A stretch of 64,000 bases of DNA from an uncultured Clostridia bacterium. GTDB taxonomy: Bacteria; Bacillota; Clostridia; TANB77; CAG-465. The notes below the pieces were generated by a model. The model was not told the origin of the DNA. It was given only the letters and a program-made list of their open reading frames with translations, and made no database searches. The position numbers were made by a program, and so were the translations under genes. Below, in pieces: positions 8,264-16,915 of this stretch. The stretch lies in contig CAKPEI010000003.1 of assembly GCA_934149365.1 (NCBI GenBank), positions 1 to 64,000 on the forward strand, given 5' to 3'. Every line of letters begins with the position of its first letter. Positions within the stretch are counted from its first letter, which is position 1.

Positions 8264-9634
8264 ATGAATAAAAAAGTTTTGTATATGATTTTTTCACTTT
8301 TTATGATGCTATTCATATCTAATGTTAATGCAGCTGAGCTAAAGAAAGTTTCATCAGATTTAACATTAACAGAGAATTTAAAAGAGAGTATCGTTATTAC
8401 ATCTGGAAGTAAAGTTACATTAGATTTAGCTGGGTTTAATATAACTAATACTGAAAATGAACATACTATTATAGTTGAAAAAGGAGCAACTTTAACAGTT
8501 AAAGGTAAAGGAATTGTTAATAATGTTTCTAATAAAAAGGCAACATTAATAAATGACGGTACTGTAACTATTGAAGGAGGAACTTTTAGCCGTAAAGATT
8601 TAGAAAACAACTCATATTATGTTATATTAAATCACGGTAAAATGACAATAAAAGATGGAACATTCCAAGTAGAGAATGGAATATCTTCATTAATCGATAA
8701 TGGTTATTATACAGCAAGTGACAACAAAGATGGAGTTATGGCAGACTTAGTAATTGATGGTGGTATATTTAATATGTCAGCTAATAATAAATATATCAAA
8801 AATGATGACTATGGTATTATGACTATAAATGATGGTACATTTAATATGCTTGTACCAAGCAGTGCGGTTGTTGCAAATATAGGTTTTGCTTCTGGTAAAG
8901 AGCTTCTTACAGTAAATGGAGGAACATTTAATTATACTCATACAAATTATGCTATTTGGGATTATGATTGGAATAAGTATGGATATAAAGATAACTCTGT
9001 TACTGTGGTTAATGGTGGTACATTTAATTTAACAAATAGTGCTGCAAAAATAACAAACGTTGAATTTATTAAAGCTGAGGATCCAATAAAAGAATATCCT
9101 GTGTTGGGCGAAGAAAATGTTACTATAGTTGTTAAAGAAAGCGAATTAAAACAAAAAGTTGAAGTTCAAAATGTTGAAGAAAATCAACTTCCTAGTGAAG
9201 ATATAGCTAAAGTAAAAGAAAAAGCAGGAAAAGACTATACTATATTGGCTTTCTATGAAATTGATTTATATAAAGCTTTGAATGATACAATAAAGGTAGA
9301 GAAGATAGCTGAAGCTTCAAACGAAGTTAATGTTACTTTACCAAAGCCTGCAAGTATTCCTGAGATTAAAGAAGGTTTTGAGAGAAAGTACTATGTTATA
9401 AGAGTGCATAATGGAGTAACAGATATACTAGATGCTACATTAAATGAAGATGGTACAATATCATTTAAAACAGATAAATTCTCAACTTATACTTTAACAT
9501 ATCAAGATACAAAAGTTCAAAAGACAAACAACCCAAATACTTTTGATGGAATTTTAAATTATGTTGCTATTGCGCTTGTTTCAGTAGTTGGAATAACAGC
9601 AACAACAGTTTATTTTAAGAAAAGAGTATTTTAA
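8264..9634 (+). CDS. Cell-surface repeat protein with putative sorting signal
   Basis: The 456-residue protein has a signal peptide (about residues 1-24, ending VNAAE). A long region of short beta-strand repeats follows (TLTVKGKG..., TVTIEGGTF, MTIKDGTF, LVIDGGIF, MTINDGTF, LLTVNGGTF, TVVNGGTF), which suggests a right-handed beta-helix. A linker domain (about 290-410) precedes NPNTFDGIL, a hydrophobic span and the basic tail KKRVF. The end resembles a sortase signal in which the usual TG is TF; no sortase gene is in the window. Function unknown; surface attachment or adhesion is inferred from architecture. Confidence 0.7.
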   Translation: MNKKVLYMIFSLFMMLFISNVNAAELKKVSSDLTLTENLKESIVITSGSKVTLDLAGFNITNTENEHTIIVEKGATLTVKGKGIVNNVSNKKATLINDGTVTIEGGTFSRKDLENNSYYVILNHGKMTIKDGTFQVENGISSLIDNGYYTASDNKDGVMADLVIDGGIFNMSANNKYIKNDDYGIMTINDGTFNMLVPSSAVVANIGFASGKELLTVNGGTFNYTHTNYAIWDYDWNKYGYKDNSVTVVNGGTFNLTNSAAKITNVEFIKAEDPIKEYPVLGEENVTIVVKESELKQKVEVQNVEENQLPSEDIAKVKEKAGKDYTILAFYEIDLYKALNDTIKVEKIAEASNEVNVTLPKPASIPEIKEGFERKYYVIRVHNGVTDILDATLNEDGTISFKTDKFSTYTLTYQDTKVQKTNNPNTFDGILNYVAIALVSVVGITATTVYFKKRVF

Positions 9635-9643
9635 TATAATAAG

Positions 9644-9667
9644 GAGCGACTAACAAGTCGCTCTTTT
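9644..9667 (+). terminator. Terminator after surface protein
   Basis: GAGCGACT (9644-9651) and AGTCGCTC (9656-9663), then TTTT. Confidence 0.85.
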
Positions 9668-9719
9668 AACAATTATTTAAAAACTTGACGCAAAAAATAA
9701 GAAAATAGTAATATAATAA

Positions 9720-9748
9720 TTGACAAACTATATTTTATGTGTTAATAT
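9720..9748 (+). promoter_or_regulatory. Promoter of tRNA-Leu
   Basis: TTGACA (9720-9725), 17 bases, TAATAT (9743-9748), just before the tRNA. Confidence 0.65.
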
Positions 9749-9760
9749 ATAAACACGGTC

Positions 9761-9845
9761 GCGGGTATGGCGGAATTGGCAGACGCGCCAGACTTAGAAT
9801 CTGGTACCAACCGGTGTGAAGGTTCAAGTCCTTTTACCCGCACCA
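9761..9845 (+). tRNA. tRNA-Leu (anticodon TAG)
   Basis: Acceptor GCGGGTA pairs with TACCCGC, followed by A and an encoded CCA. The D arm is GGCGGAATTGGCAGACGC. The anticodon stem-loop CCAGACTTAGAATCTGG carries TAG, a long variable arm (TACCAACCGGTG) identifies a class II tRNA, and GGTTCAAGTCC is the T arm. It stands alone with its own promoter and terminator. Confidence 0.95.
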
Positions 9846-9850
9846 CATTT

Positions 9851-9889
9851 GATACATGAGACTTATTAAAGTCTAGTGTATCTTTTTTT
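9851..9889 (+). terminator. Terminator after tRNA-Leu
   Basis: GATACATGAGAC and GTCTAGTGTATC pair with one mismatch and one wobble, followed by seven T. Confidence 0.85.
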
Positions 9890-9925
9890 ATTTCGACACA
9901 AGATTACATAATTATCGAAAAGCAA

Positions 9926-9954
9926 TTGAAACAATAACGTAAGTATGATATAAT
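9926..9954 (+). promoter_or_regulatory. Promoter for 10012 gene
   Basis: TTGAAA (9926-9931) and TATAAT (9949-9954), spacer 17. Confidence 0.6.
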
Positions 9955-10011
9955 TTAGTTCAGATGAATTATAACTTATATTTTTAATAAAATAATAAGG
10001 AGGAATTTTAA

Positions 10012-10536
10012 ATGAGTTTGATGGGAATAATTGTAATACTGTTTTTGGGCTTGATTTTTTTGATGTGTGCAGTGGTTCAGATAGATGTTTCGAAATATGA
10101 AAATAAGGAACATAAAAAATTGGATATTACGCAGGCGCGGATAAAAGAAGCAAAAAGAATGTTAAATACTATGTTTTTTAACAGGGTTAAAGATGCAATA
10201 ATTGAAAAGATAAGAAATGGGATAAGTTTCGATTATATGTACATATCAAAAGATGGTGTATATGCATATGAAGATTTGAATGATTATGGTTCATATACAG
10301 GCGAAGTATGTATATTTGCTGATTTGGGTTATAGGAATTTAACAGCTGAGGAAATAACTATTTTGTACATTGCTCTTCAAAGTACAGGATATTTTAAGTA
10401 TGTAGTTGAAATTAATGGTGTCTATAAAAGATCATCTGCTAGGCTTAAAGTGGCTAAACCTATAAAAACATATAAGCAAATGGAAGAAGAAAGGAAAGCG
10501 GCAAATAGGAGAAGAAATCTTAAAGACATATATTAA
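10012..10536 (+). CDS. Hypothetical membrane-anchored protein, 174 aa
   Basis: I do not recognise the family. An N-terminal membrane span (about residues 4-22) is followed by a predicted soluble cytoplasmic or extracellular domain rich in Lys and Tyr. The C-terminus is basic (EERKAANRRRNLKD). It has its own promoter, an AAGGAGGA ribosome site and a strong terminator, so it is a single-gene transcript. It contains one of only two in-frame CGG codons I found in this window outside frameshift junctions (10138-10140, Arg in QARIKE). Confidence 0.6.
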   Translation: MSLMGIIVILFLGLIFLMCAVVQIDVSKYENKEHKKLDITQARIKEAKRMLNTMFFNRVKDAIIEKIRNGISFDYMYISKDGVYAYEDLNDYGSYTGEVCIFADLGYRNLTAEEITILYIALQSTGYFKYVVEINGVYKRSSARLKVAKPIKTYKQMEEERKAANRRRNLKDIY

Positions 10537-10541
10537 AATAG

Positions 10542-10575
10542 ATAATTCCTGGCTATGTGCCGGGAATTATTTATT
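10542..10575 (+). terminator. Terminator after 10012 gene
   Basis: ATAATTCCTGGC (10542-10553) and GCCGGGAATTAT (10559-10570), then TTATT. Confidence 0.8.
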
Positions 10576-10658
10576 CTTAAGCGGAAAGAAGTTTTTCTTG
10601 ATTTTGTTTGATACTTTTGGTATAAATATTAATATCTTTATAAGAGAGGTTGATTTTT

Positions 10659-11216
10659 GTGAGTAAGAAAAATAAAAAGGCGCTTATTGGAATTTGTGTA
10701 TTTGTTATTCTTAGTTTAATTGCTGCTTTTTCTCAAAATGATAAACTTATTTCCTATGTTGAAAAAAATTACAATATTGATTTAGGAGTAGAGAAAGATG
10801 ACGAAAGTCAAACTGTCAATGCTGAGGAATATCAGGTTGTAAGAGTTGTAGACGGAGATACTATAGTGGTAAACTTTAATGGAAAAGAAGAAAAAGTTAG
10901 ACTTATAGGGGTAGATACTCCAGAAAGTGTACACCCAGATAAAAGTAAAAATACTGAAGAAGGTGTAAAAGCTTCTGAATACACAAAAGAAAGGTTGTCA
11001 AACAAAAGTGTTAAACTTGAATTTGACGTACAAGAAAGAGATAAATATGGAAGACTTTTGGCATATGTATACATAGACGGAATTATGTATAATAAAGAAT
11101 TGTTAGAAAAAGGTTATGCTAAAGTTGCTACTTATCCACCTAATGTAAAATATGTGGATGAACTCAAAGAATTACAGAAGAATGCAAGAGAACAAAAAGT
11201 TGGAATATGGAAATAA
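10659..11216 (+). CDS. Secreted or membrane-anchored thermonuclease (SNase family)
   Basis: This is a staphylococcal-nuclease-like enzyme that degrades DNA or RNA outside the membrane. The GTG start is chosen because AGAGAGGT lies 7-8 bases upstream; a TTG at 10650 overlaps that site. A single N-terminal membrane span (about residues 8-25) precedes the nuclease domain. Active-site segments are present: VVDGDTIVV, VRLIGVDTPES (catalytic Arg and Glu) and DKYGRLLAYVY (second Arg). It ends cleanly at VGIWK and is full length for the domain. A terminator follows. Confidence 0.9.
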   Translation: MSKKNKKALIGICVFVILSLIAAFSQNDKLISYVEKNYNIDLGVEKDDESQTVNAEEYQVVRVVDGDTIVVNFNGKEEKVRLIGVDTPESVHPDKSKNTEEGVKASEYTKERLSNKSVKLEFDVQERDKYGRLLAYVYIDGIMYNKELLEKGYAKVATYPPNVKYVDELKELQKNAREQKVGIWK

Positions 11217-11219
11217 AAA

Positions 11220-11247
11220 TGGCTGCAAATATGCAGCTATTTTTTTT
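11220..11247 (+). terminator. Terminator after thermonuclease
   Basis: TGGCTGCA and TGCAGCTA flank AATA; eight T follow. Confidence 0.88.
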
Positions 11248-11349
11248 GAGATTTTTTTAATTAAATTTATATTTCTTTGGAATTTGTTCGCAAAAACATA
11301 TTATTATATCAGAATGAAAATATATAGTCAACTATTTTTACACAAAAAC

Positions 11350-11516
11350 TTGAAAAAAGTGCTATATTGTGGTATAATAGTAATATCTTAAATAATTAAG
11401 ATGCCATATAAATATATGACAAGAAAATAATCAGGGTTCTACCCGTTTATATATATATAATTATAATAAAAAAATGAAGACCTCACATAAAGTGAAGGCA
11501 GAAGGAGATTTAAGAC
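11350..11516 (+). promoter_or_regulatory. Promoter and long leader of S-layer gene
   Basis: TTGAAA (11350-11355) and TATAAT (11373-11378) have a 17-base spacer. The leader is about 130 bases before the ATG and contains a small GGGTTCTACCC hairpin and CCTCAC...GTGAAGG. Long structured leaders are common for abundant S-layer mRNAs; no known riboswitch is recognised. Confidence 0.65.
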
Positions 11517-13229
11517 ATGAAAAAATTAGTAACTTTGGCAATGGTAGTAGTAATGATGGTTATGAGCTCTGTTGTAGCTTTTGGCTACAATGGCGATCCT
11601 ACTGGATATGATTATAACTACGGTTATAATTATAACAGCAATGGATATTCAAACAATCGGTATAGTGGACTTCGTCCCTATGCTTCAAACTCTGTAAAGA
11701 GCGTACCTAACTGGCTTGAAGATATTGCAAACGAGTACGGTGCAGAGTTCTATGTTAACCCTAATAGCCAGGTAAGCAGATTGGATGTATTCTTCAGCAT
11801 CGCTAGAATGCTTGAAAACAAATTCAATCGTGACGGTATCGCATTCTCAACAGCTAACTACACAATGTTCAGTGATTTAGGTCACTTGGATTACAGCTGT
11901 ATGCCTCTTGCAGCAGGTTTGTACAATCGTGGTATCCTTCGTGGATATACAGACGGTACAGCAAGACTTCCTCAGAGCATAACACGTGCAGAGTTTACAG
12001 CAGTAGTTAATCGCTTGGCTCATTTGACTGGCAAAATCGGTTATGGTTATAGCAATTATGGTTATGGCAGATTTACTGATATTCAAGGTCATTGGGCAGA
12101 ACAAGCAATTAACGAAACAGTAGCAGCTGGTATGATGAATGGCGTTGGATATAACATGTTTGATCCGGAAGGTCTTGTAACTTATGCACAGATGTTTAAA
12201 GTGCTCTCAACATTTGTTGATGATAACTTTGGACTTCAGAAGTATGATGTAGCTTATGGCTGCACAAATACTTGGGATGTTGATTTTGATGTTGAAGAAG
12301 ATGATAACAACTATGGTAGAAACAAAATAACTTCTTTGACAGCAACAGAATCTACAATCTATGTAAAAGTTGGCGAGACAGTTACAACGAAAGTGAAAAT
12401 TAACCCTTCAGATGCAACTAACAAGACACTGTCTTGGGAAGCTCAGTCTGAAAGAATAGTTTTCATATCTGATTATTACACAAAATCAAATTATGGTTAT
12501 GTATCTGTTGAAGGTAACAAAGTTGGTCAGACTTACATTGTTGGTTCTGCAACAGATGGTTCTAAGAAGAGTGTAAAAATCAAAGTTGTTGTAACAGATG
12601 GAAATAACAATAGTGGTGATGATACAGTTTATGTATCTTCTATCAAAGTTAATCCAACATCGGTTGAACTTAAGATTGGCGAAAGCCAGACTATAAGTGC
12701 AACAGTATCGCCGTCAAATGCAACAAATAAGGGTATCGTTTGGGAAAGCCATAACACAGCAGTAGCTACTGTTAATCAGAATGGCAAAATTACAGCCGTT
12801 GGTGTAGGTAACACTACAGTAACAGCAACAGCTAAAGATGGTAGCGGTGTGGTTGCTACTATTGATGTAACTGTAACAGCTGAGGAAGTTATAGTAGTTC
12901 CTGATGATACAACTGCTCCGGTAGTTGAAATTACAGGTGCTGATAATGTATCGGTTGGTCAGAAAGTTACCCTTACTGTAAAAGTTAATGAAGCAAACCT
13001 TGCAAGCTTCAAAATCACTGAAAAAGACCTCCTTGGTCTTACAGGTGGTGCTTCTATAAGCAAGATTAACAAAGTATCGGATGATACTTATGAAATCACA
13101 CTTATGGGTGTTGAAGTTAGTTCGTTGGCACTTTGCATAGATGCTGGTGTAGCAGTTGATGTAGCTGGCAATGTATCTGCAGAATCTAACGAAGTTGTAA
13201 TCTTCATTAACAGCGGTGAAGATTTATAA
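11517..13229 (+). CDS. S-layer-type protein: SLH repeats plus two Ig-like (Big_2) domains
   Basis: The 570-residue protein has a signal peptide (residues 1-23), then a Tyr/Asn/Gly-rich stretch (about 24-55). SLH-type modules at about 70-240 (FSDLGHLDYSCMPLAAGLYNRGILRGYTDGT; FTDIQGHWAEQAINETVAAGMMNG) bind cell-wall polymers. Two bacterial Ig-like domains follow (about 265-360 and 375-455, with KVNPTSVELKIGESQTISATVSP), then a C-terminal beta domain beginning DDTTAPVVEITGAD. Codon use differs from neighbours, with many C-ending and CGT/GGC codons, as expected for a very highly expressed gene or for a transferred one. A terminator follows. Confidence 0.85.
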   Translation: MKKLVTLAMVVVMMVMSSVVAFGYNGDPTGYDYNYGYNYNSNGYSNNRYSGLRPYASNSVKSVPNWLEDIANEYGAEFYVNPNSQVSRLDVFFSIARMLENKFNRDGIAFSTANYTMFSDLGHLDYSCMPLAAGLYNRGILRGYTDGTARLPQSITRAEFTAVVNRLAHLTGKIGYGYSNYGYGRFTDIQGHWAEQAINETVAAGMMNGVGYNMFDPEGLVTYAQMFKVLSTFVDDNFGLQKYDVAYGCTNTWDVDFDVEEDDNNYGRNKITSLTATESTIYVKVGETVTTKVKINPSDATNKTLSWEAQSERIVFISDYYTKSNYGYVSVEGNKVGQTYIVGSATDGSKKSVKIKVVVTDGNNNSGDDTVYVSSIKVNPTSVELKIGESQTISATVSPSNATNKGIVWESHNTAVATVNQNGKITAVGVGNTTVTATAKDGSGVVATIDVTVTAEEVIVVPDDTTAPVVEITGADNVSVGQKVTLTVKVNEANLASFKITEKDLLGLTGGASISKINKVSDDTYEITLMGVEVSSLALCIDAGVAVDVAGNVSAESNEVVIFINSGEDL

Positions 13230-13236
13230 AATCTCA

Positions 13237-13270
13237 AAGGAGTAGGAATAATTTTCCTGCTTCTTTTTTT
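13237..13270 (+). terminator. Terminator after S-layer gene
   Basis: AAGGAGTAGGAA pairs with TTTCCTGCTTCTT (one bulge), then a T run. Confidence 0.8.
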
Positions 13271-13374
13271 CTGTAAACATTAGTATAAATTACCAAAAAA
13301 ATAGCTATAATATATTGCAAAAGTAGTATATGTGATGTAAAATACAGTTATAAAAATAGGAGGTAATTTGATTT

Positions 13375-14382
13375 ATGATAAAAGTAGGAATTAATGGTTT
13401 TGGAAGAATAGGAAGGTTAGTATTTAGAGCATCTTTAGATAGAGATGATATAGATGTTGTAGCGGTAAATGATCCATTTATAGATACTGCATATATGAAA
13501 TATATGTTACAATATGATACTATTCATGGCAAATTTGAAAAAGATATTGAAGTGGTAGATGGTGGATTTAAAGTTGATGGAAAGCTTGTTAAAGTATACA
13601 ATTTTAAAGATCCAAATGAAATACCATGGAAAGAAACAGGAGCAGAATATATAGTTGAATCTTCAGGAGTATTCACATTAACAGAAAAAGCTTCAGCTCA
13701 CTTTACTGGTGGAGCTAAAAAAGTTATTATATCTGCACCTTCAAAAGATGCACCTATGTTTGTTGTAGGAGTAAATGAAAAAGAATATAAATCAGATATG
13801 AATGTAATTTCTAATGCGTCATGCACAACTAACTGTTTAGCACCACTTGCTAAAGTTGTTCATGAAAACTTTGGAATAGCTGAAGGTTTAATGACCACTG
13901 TTCATTCTGTAACAGCTACTCAAAAAACAGTTGACGGACCTTCTGCAAAAGACTGGAGAGGTGGAAGAGCTGCTACATATAATATAATTCCATCAACAAC
14001 AGGAGCAGCAAAAGCAGTTGGAAAAGTAATACCTTCTTTAGATGGTAAGTTAACAGGTATGTCTTTTAGAGTGCCTACACTGGATGTATCTGTAGTCGAT
14101 TTAACATGTAGATTAGAAAAACCAGCTAAATATGAGGAAATAGTAGAAAAAATTAAAGAAGCTTGTGATGGCGAATTAAAAGGTATAATGAGTTATACAG
14201 AAGATGATGTTGTATCATCAGATTTCATTCATGATCCTCATACATCAATATTTGATATAAAAGCAGGTATAAGTCTTAATGATAACTTTGTTAAGTTGGT
14301 TGCTTGGTATGATAATGAGTGGGGTTATTCAAATAAGACACTTGACTTAATTAGTCATATGTATAAAGAAGATAATAAATAA
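13375..14382 (+). CDS. gap: Glyceraldehyde-3-phosphate dehydrogenase (NAD-type)
   Basis: GAPDH makes 1,3-bisphosphoglycerate with NAD. The 335-residue protein has the Rossmann start GINGFGRIGR, Asp33 (VNDPF) typical of NAD preference, the catalytic SNASCTTNCLAP with Cys150, the HSVTATQKTVDGPS phosphate site, and the WYDNEWGYS end motif. AGGAGGT precedes the start. It heads a glycolytic run in the order gap-pgk-x-tpiA-gpmI-eno. The central glycolytic regulator CggR, often upstream in Bacillus, is absent here. Confidence 0.96.
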   Translation: MIKVGINGFGRIGRLVFRASLDRDDIDVVAVNDPFIDTAYMKYMLQYDTIHGKFEKDIEVVDGGFKVDGKLVKVYNFKDPNEIPWKETGAEYIVESSGVFTLTEKASAHFTGGAKKVIISAPSKDAPMFVVGVNEKEYKSDMNVISNASCTTNCLAPLAKVVHENFGIAEGLMTTVHSVTATQKTVDGPSAKDWRGGRAATYNIIPSTTGAAKAVGKVIPSLDGKLTGMSFRVPTLDVSVVDLTCRLEKPAKYEEIVEKIKEACDGELKGIMSYTEDDVVSSDFIHDPHTSIFDIKAGISLNDNFVKLVAWYDNEWGYSNKTLDLISHMYKEDNK

Positions 14383-14396
14383 TATGCAATTTACTG

Positions 14397-14424
14397 TTTT
14401 AGGCTCTATAACTAGAGCCTAAAA
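14397..14424 (+). other. Perfect hairpin between gap and pgk
   Basis: TTTTAGGCTCT and AGAGCCTAAAA form a perfect 11-bp stem with loop ATAACT, followed by TGGTTT, not a clean T run. It may be an attenuator or an mRNA-processing or stability element that lets gap accumulate above pgk (inference). Confidence 0.6.
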
Positions 14425-14448
14425 TGGTTTAATGGAAAAGAGGATAAT

Positions 14449-15630
14449 ATGCTAAATAAAAAAAGTGTAGAAGATATTGAAGTTTCAGGAAAAAAGGTAC
14501 TTTTAAGATGTGATTTTAATGTGCCACTAGATATTGAAACAAAAACTAAGATAACTAATGATAAAAGAATAATAGAGTCTATGAAAACTATTAATTATTT
14601 AATTCAGCACGATGCAAAAGTTATTCTTTGTTCTCATATAGGTAAAACTAAAGAAAAACTTAGTTTGCGCCCAGTAGCTGAAAGGTTAAGTGAATTATTA
14701 GGAAGAAAAGTAGAACTACTTACTGATATAGTAGGGGAAAATGTTGAAAAATATGTAAACAATATGCAAAATGGGGATGTTGTTTTGCTTGAAAATTTGA
14801 GAATGTTTGAAGAAGAAGAGGCATGCGATGACGAATTCTCAAAGAAACTAGCTAAACTGGCTGATATATATGTAAATGATGCTTTTGGGACAGCCCATAG
14901 AGCGCATGCTTCGACGTACGGCGTAACTAAATATTTACCAGCTGTTTGTGGCTTTTTGATTGAAAAAGAACTTAACGCTTTAGATAAAGGAATAAATAGC
15001 CCGGTAAGACCATTAGTAGCTATATTAGGAGGATCTAAAGTATCAAGTAAAATAGCTGTTATAACAACATTATTAGATAAAGTAGATACAGTAATTATTG
15101 GTGGCGGAATGACTTATACTTTTGTTAAGGCTTTAGGGGGAAAAATAGGCAAATCTATATGTGAAGATGATAAGTTAGATATTGCACTTGAAATATTAAA
15201 TAAAGCCAAAGAAAAAAATGTTGAGTTTGTACTTCCTATAGATACAGTAGCTGCAAGTGAATTTTCTAATGATGCTAAGACTATAATTGTAGATACTAAT
15301 AATATACCTGATGATTATGAAGGTGTAGATATAGGGCCAAGAACTATAGAAAAATGTAAAGAGATAATAAATAAAGCTGGAACAGTAGTTTGGAATGGAC
15401 CTGTTGGAGTTTTTGAGTTTGATAATTTCGCTAAAGGAACAAAGGAAATAGCAGAGACTTTAGCTAGTTCAAATGTTATAAGCATAATAGGTGGAGGAGA
15501 TAGTGCAGCAGCAGTAGCTAAATTTGGCTTAGAAGATAAAATGAGTCATGTGTCTACTGGTGGTGGTGCTTCTTTGGAATTTATGGAAGGAAAAGAACTT
15601 CCAGGAATAGCAGCTTTACTTGATAAATAA
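14449..15630 (+). CDS. pgk: Phosphoglycerate kinase
   Basis: Pgk makes ATP from 1,3-bisphosphoglycerate. The 393-residue protein has the substrate site LRCDFNVPL, the hinge GGSKVSSKI, the catalytic Gly-rich loops GGGDSAAAV and VSTGGGASLEF, and WNGPVGVFE. Length is normal. It lies 66 bases after gap, separated by a strong hairpin, and 16 bases before the small membrane protein gene. Confidence 0.96.
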   Translation: MLNKKSVEDIEVSGKKVLLRCDFNVPLDIETKTKITNDKRIIESMKTINYLIQHDAKVILCSHIGKTKEKLSLRPVAERLSELLGRKVELLTDIVGENVEKYVNNMQNGDVVLLENLRMFEEEEACDDEFSKKLAKLADIYVNDAFGTAHRAHASTYGVTKYLPAVCGFLIEKELNALDKGINSPVRPLVAILGGSKVSSKIAVITTLLDKVDTVIIGGGMTYTFVKALGGKIGKSICEDDKLDIALEILNKAKEKNVEFVLPIDTVAASEFSNDAKTIIVDTNNIPDDYEGVDIGPRTIEKCKEIINKAGTVVWNGPVGVFEFDNFAKGTKEIAETLASSNVISIIGGGDSAAAVAKFGLEDKMSHVSTGGGASLEFMEGKELPGIAALLDK

Positions 15631-15646
15631 TCTAAAGGGGAATTAT

Positions 15647-16126
15647 ATGGGGTCAAAAAAGAAGATAGATGTAAATATAGTTGTAAGAAATATAATCATT
15701 TTGATAGTTGCTGTTGCGATTCTTTTGTTTATAATCTTAATACCTAATTCTGGTGAGTTTTCTCCAGATGTAAGTAAAGCAAGATATAGATCAGACAAAA
15801 ATGCAGAAGAATTAAAATCAGTTTATGAACAAGAGGGAAATAAAGAAAAGTTTTTAAGCGATGCACAAAACATACAAAATGCAGTTTCAATGGCAATACT
15901 TAGTGATGATGTAACAGATGATGCCACAATGGCAAACAAGGTAAAAGAATTGAATAAAGAACTAAAAGAAAGTAAATGGAAAACATTGAAAATAGATGTG
16001 CCTACATTTTGGGTAGGAACTTGGAGTGTAGATAGTGCAGGTGCTGTTAAATTTACTTTCCTTAACAAAAGTAGTGTACCTTCTTGGGCAAATGATCAAG
16101 ATGTAAAAGAATATATAGTAGAATAG
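15647..16126 (+). CDS. Unrecognised membrane-anchored protein inside glycolytic operon
   Basis: The 159-residue protein is unknown to me. The ATG at 15647 is favoured by AAAGGGG seven bases upstream; an ATG at 15620 inside pgk is unlikely. One membrane span (about residues 14-35, NIIILIVAVAILLFIILIPN) follows a basic N-terminus. An Asp/Lys-rich outer domain contains TFWVGTWSVDSAGAVKFTF. It is tightly packed between pgk (16 bases) and tpiA (13 bases), so it is co-expressed with glycolysis. No signal suggests an enzyme. A role linking glycolysis to the membrane is only a guess. Confidence 0.65.
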   Translation: MGSKKKIDVNIVVRNIIILIVAVAILLFIILIPNSGEFSPDVSKARYRSDKNAEELKSVYEQEGNKEKFLSDAQNIQNAVSMAILSDDVTDDATMANKVKELNKELKESKWKTLKIDVPTFWVGTWSVDSAGAVKFTFLNKSSVPSWANDQDVKEYIVE

Positions 16127-16139
16127 AAATGAGGTTTTT

Positions 16140-16898
16140 ATGAGAAAGAAGATAATAGTTGGGAATTGGAAGATGAACAACGATGCTACAAAATCTGCTA
16201 GTTTTGCAAAAGAATTAGATACTAATATTAGCAAAGAATTAAACTGTGATGTTGCTATATGTCCAACATATATTGCATTAAAAGATGTAAAAAAAATCTT
16301 GTATACGTCAAATATAAAAGTGGGAGCTCAAAATGTTCACTTTGAAGATAGCGGAGCCTACACTGGGGAGATAAGTGCTGATATGCTAAAGAATATAGAC
16401 ATAGATTATTGCATTATAGGGCACAGTGAAAGAAGAGAATATTTTAATGAAACGGATGAAAGTGTGAATAAAAAGGCAAAAAAACTTCTTGAAAAAGATA
16501 TTATTCCTATTATTTGCGTGGGTGAAAAGAAGGAACAAAGAGAAAAAGGTACATATTTGAGTTTGGTTAAAAATCAAGTTGTACAGGCACTAAATGATAT
16601 TTCCGAAAATGATGTTATTAAAGTTATAATAGCTTATGAACCAATATGGGCTATAGGAACTGGACTTACAGCAACTAGTGAGCAAGCAGAAGAAATGTGT
16701 AAATATATAAGACAAGTAATAACAGAGCTATATAATGAAAATGTAGGAGAAAATGTAAAAATACTTTATGGTGGAAGCGTAAATGCAAAAAACTCACAAG
16801 AGCTTTTAAATCAACCTAATGTTGATGGAGCTCTTGTTGGAGGAGCTAGTTTGAAGCTTGACTTTATAGATATAATAAATAGTGTTAATAGTAAATAG
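16140..16898 (+). CDS. tpiA: Triosephosphate isomerase
   Basis: TpiA interconverts dihydroxyacetone phosphate and glyceraldehyde 3-phosphate. The 252-residue TIM barrel has Lys11 (GNWKMN), catalytic His95 (IIGHSERR) and Glu167 (AYEPIWAIGTG), with phosphate loop ILYGGSVNAKN and VGGASL near the end. Normal length. It is 17 bases upstream of gpmI. Confidence 0.96.
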   Translation: MRKKIIVGNWKMNNDATKSASFAKELDTNISKELNCDVAICPTYIALKDVKKILYTSNIKVGAQNVHFEDSGAYTGEISADMLKNIDIDYCIIGHSERREYFNETDESVNKKAKKLLEKDIIPIICVGEKKEQREKGTYLSLVKNQVVQALNDISENDVIKVIIAYEPIWAIGTGLTATSEQAEEMCKYIRQVITELYNENVGENVKILYGGSVNAKNSQELLNQPNVDGALVGGASLKLDFIDIINSVNSK

Positions 16899-16915
16899 AA
16901 TGGAGAAAGAAGATT

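Noticed and set aside
11152..11391. 79-codon open frame after the thermonuclease
   Set aside because: It spans a terminator and the S-layer promoter and has no ribosome site.
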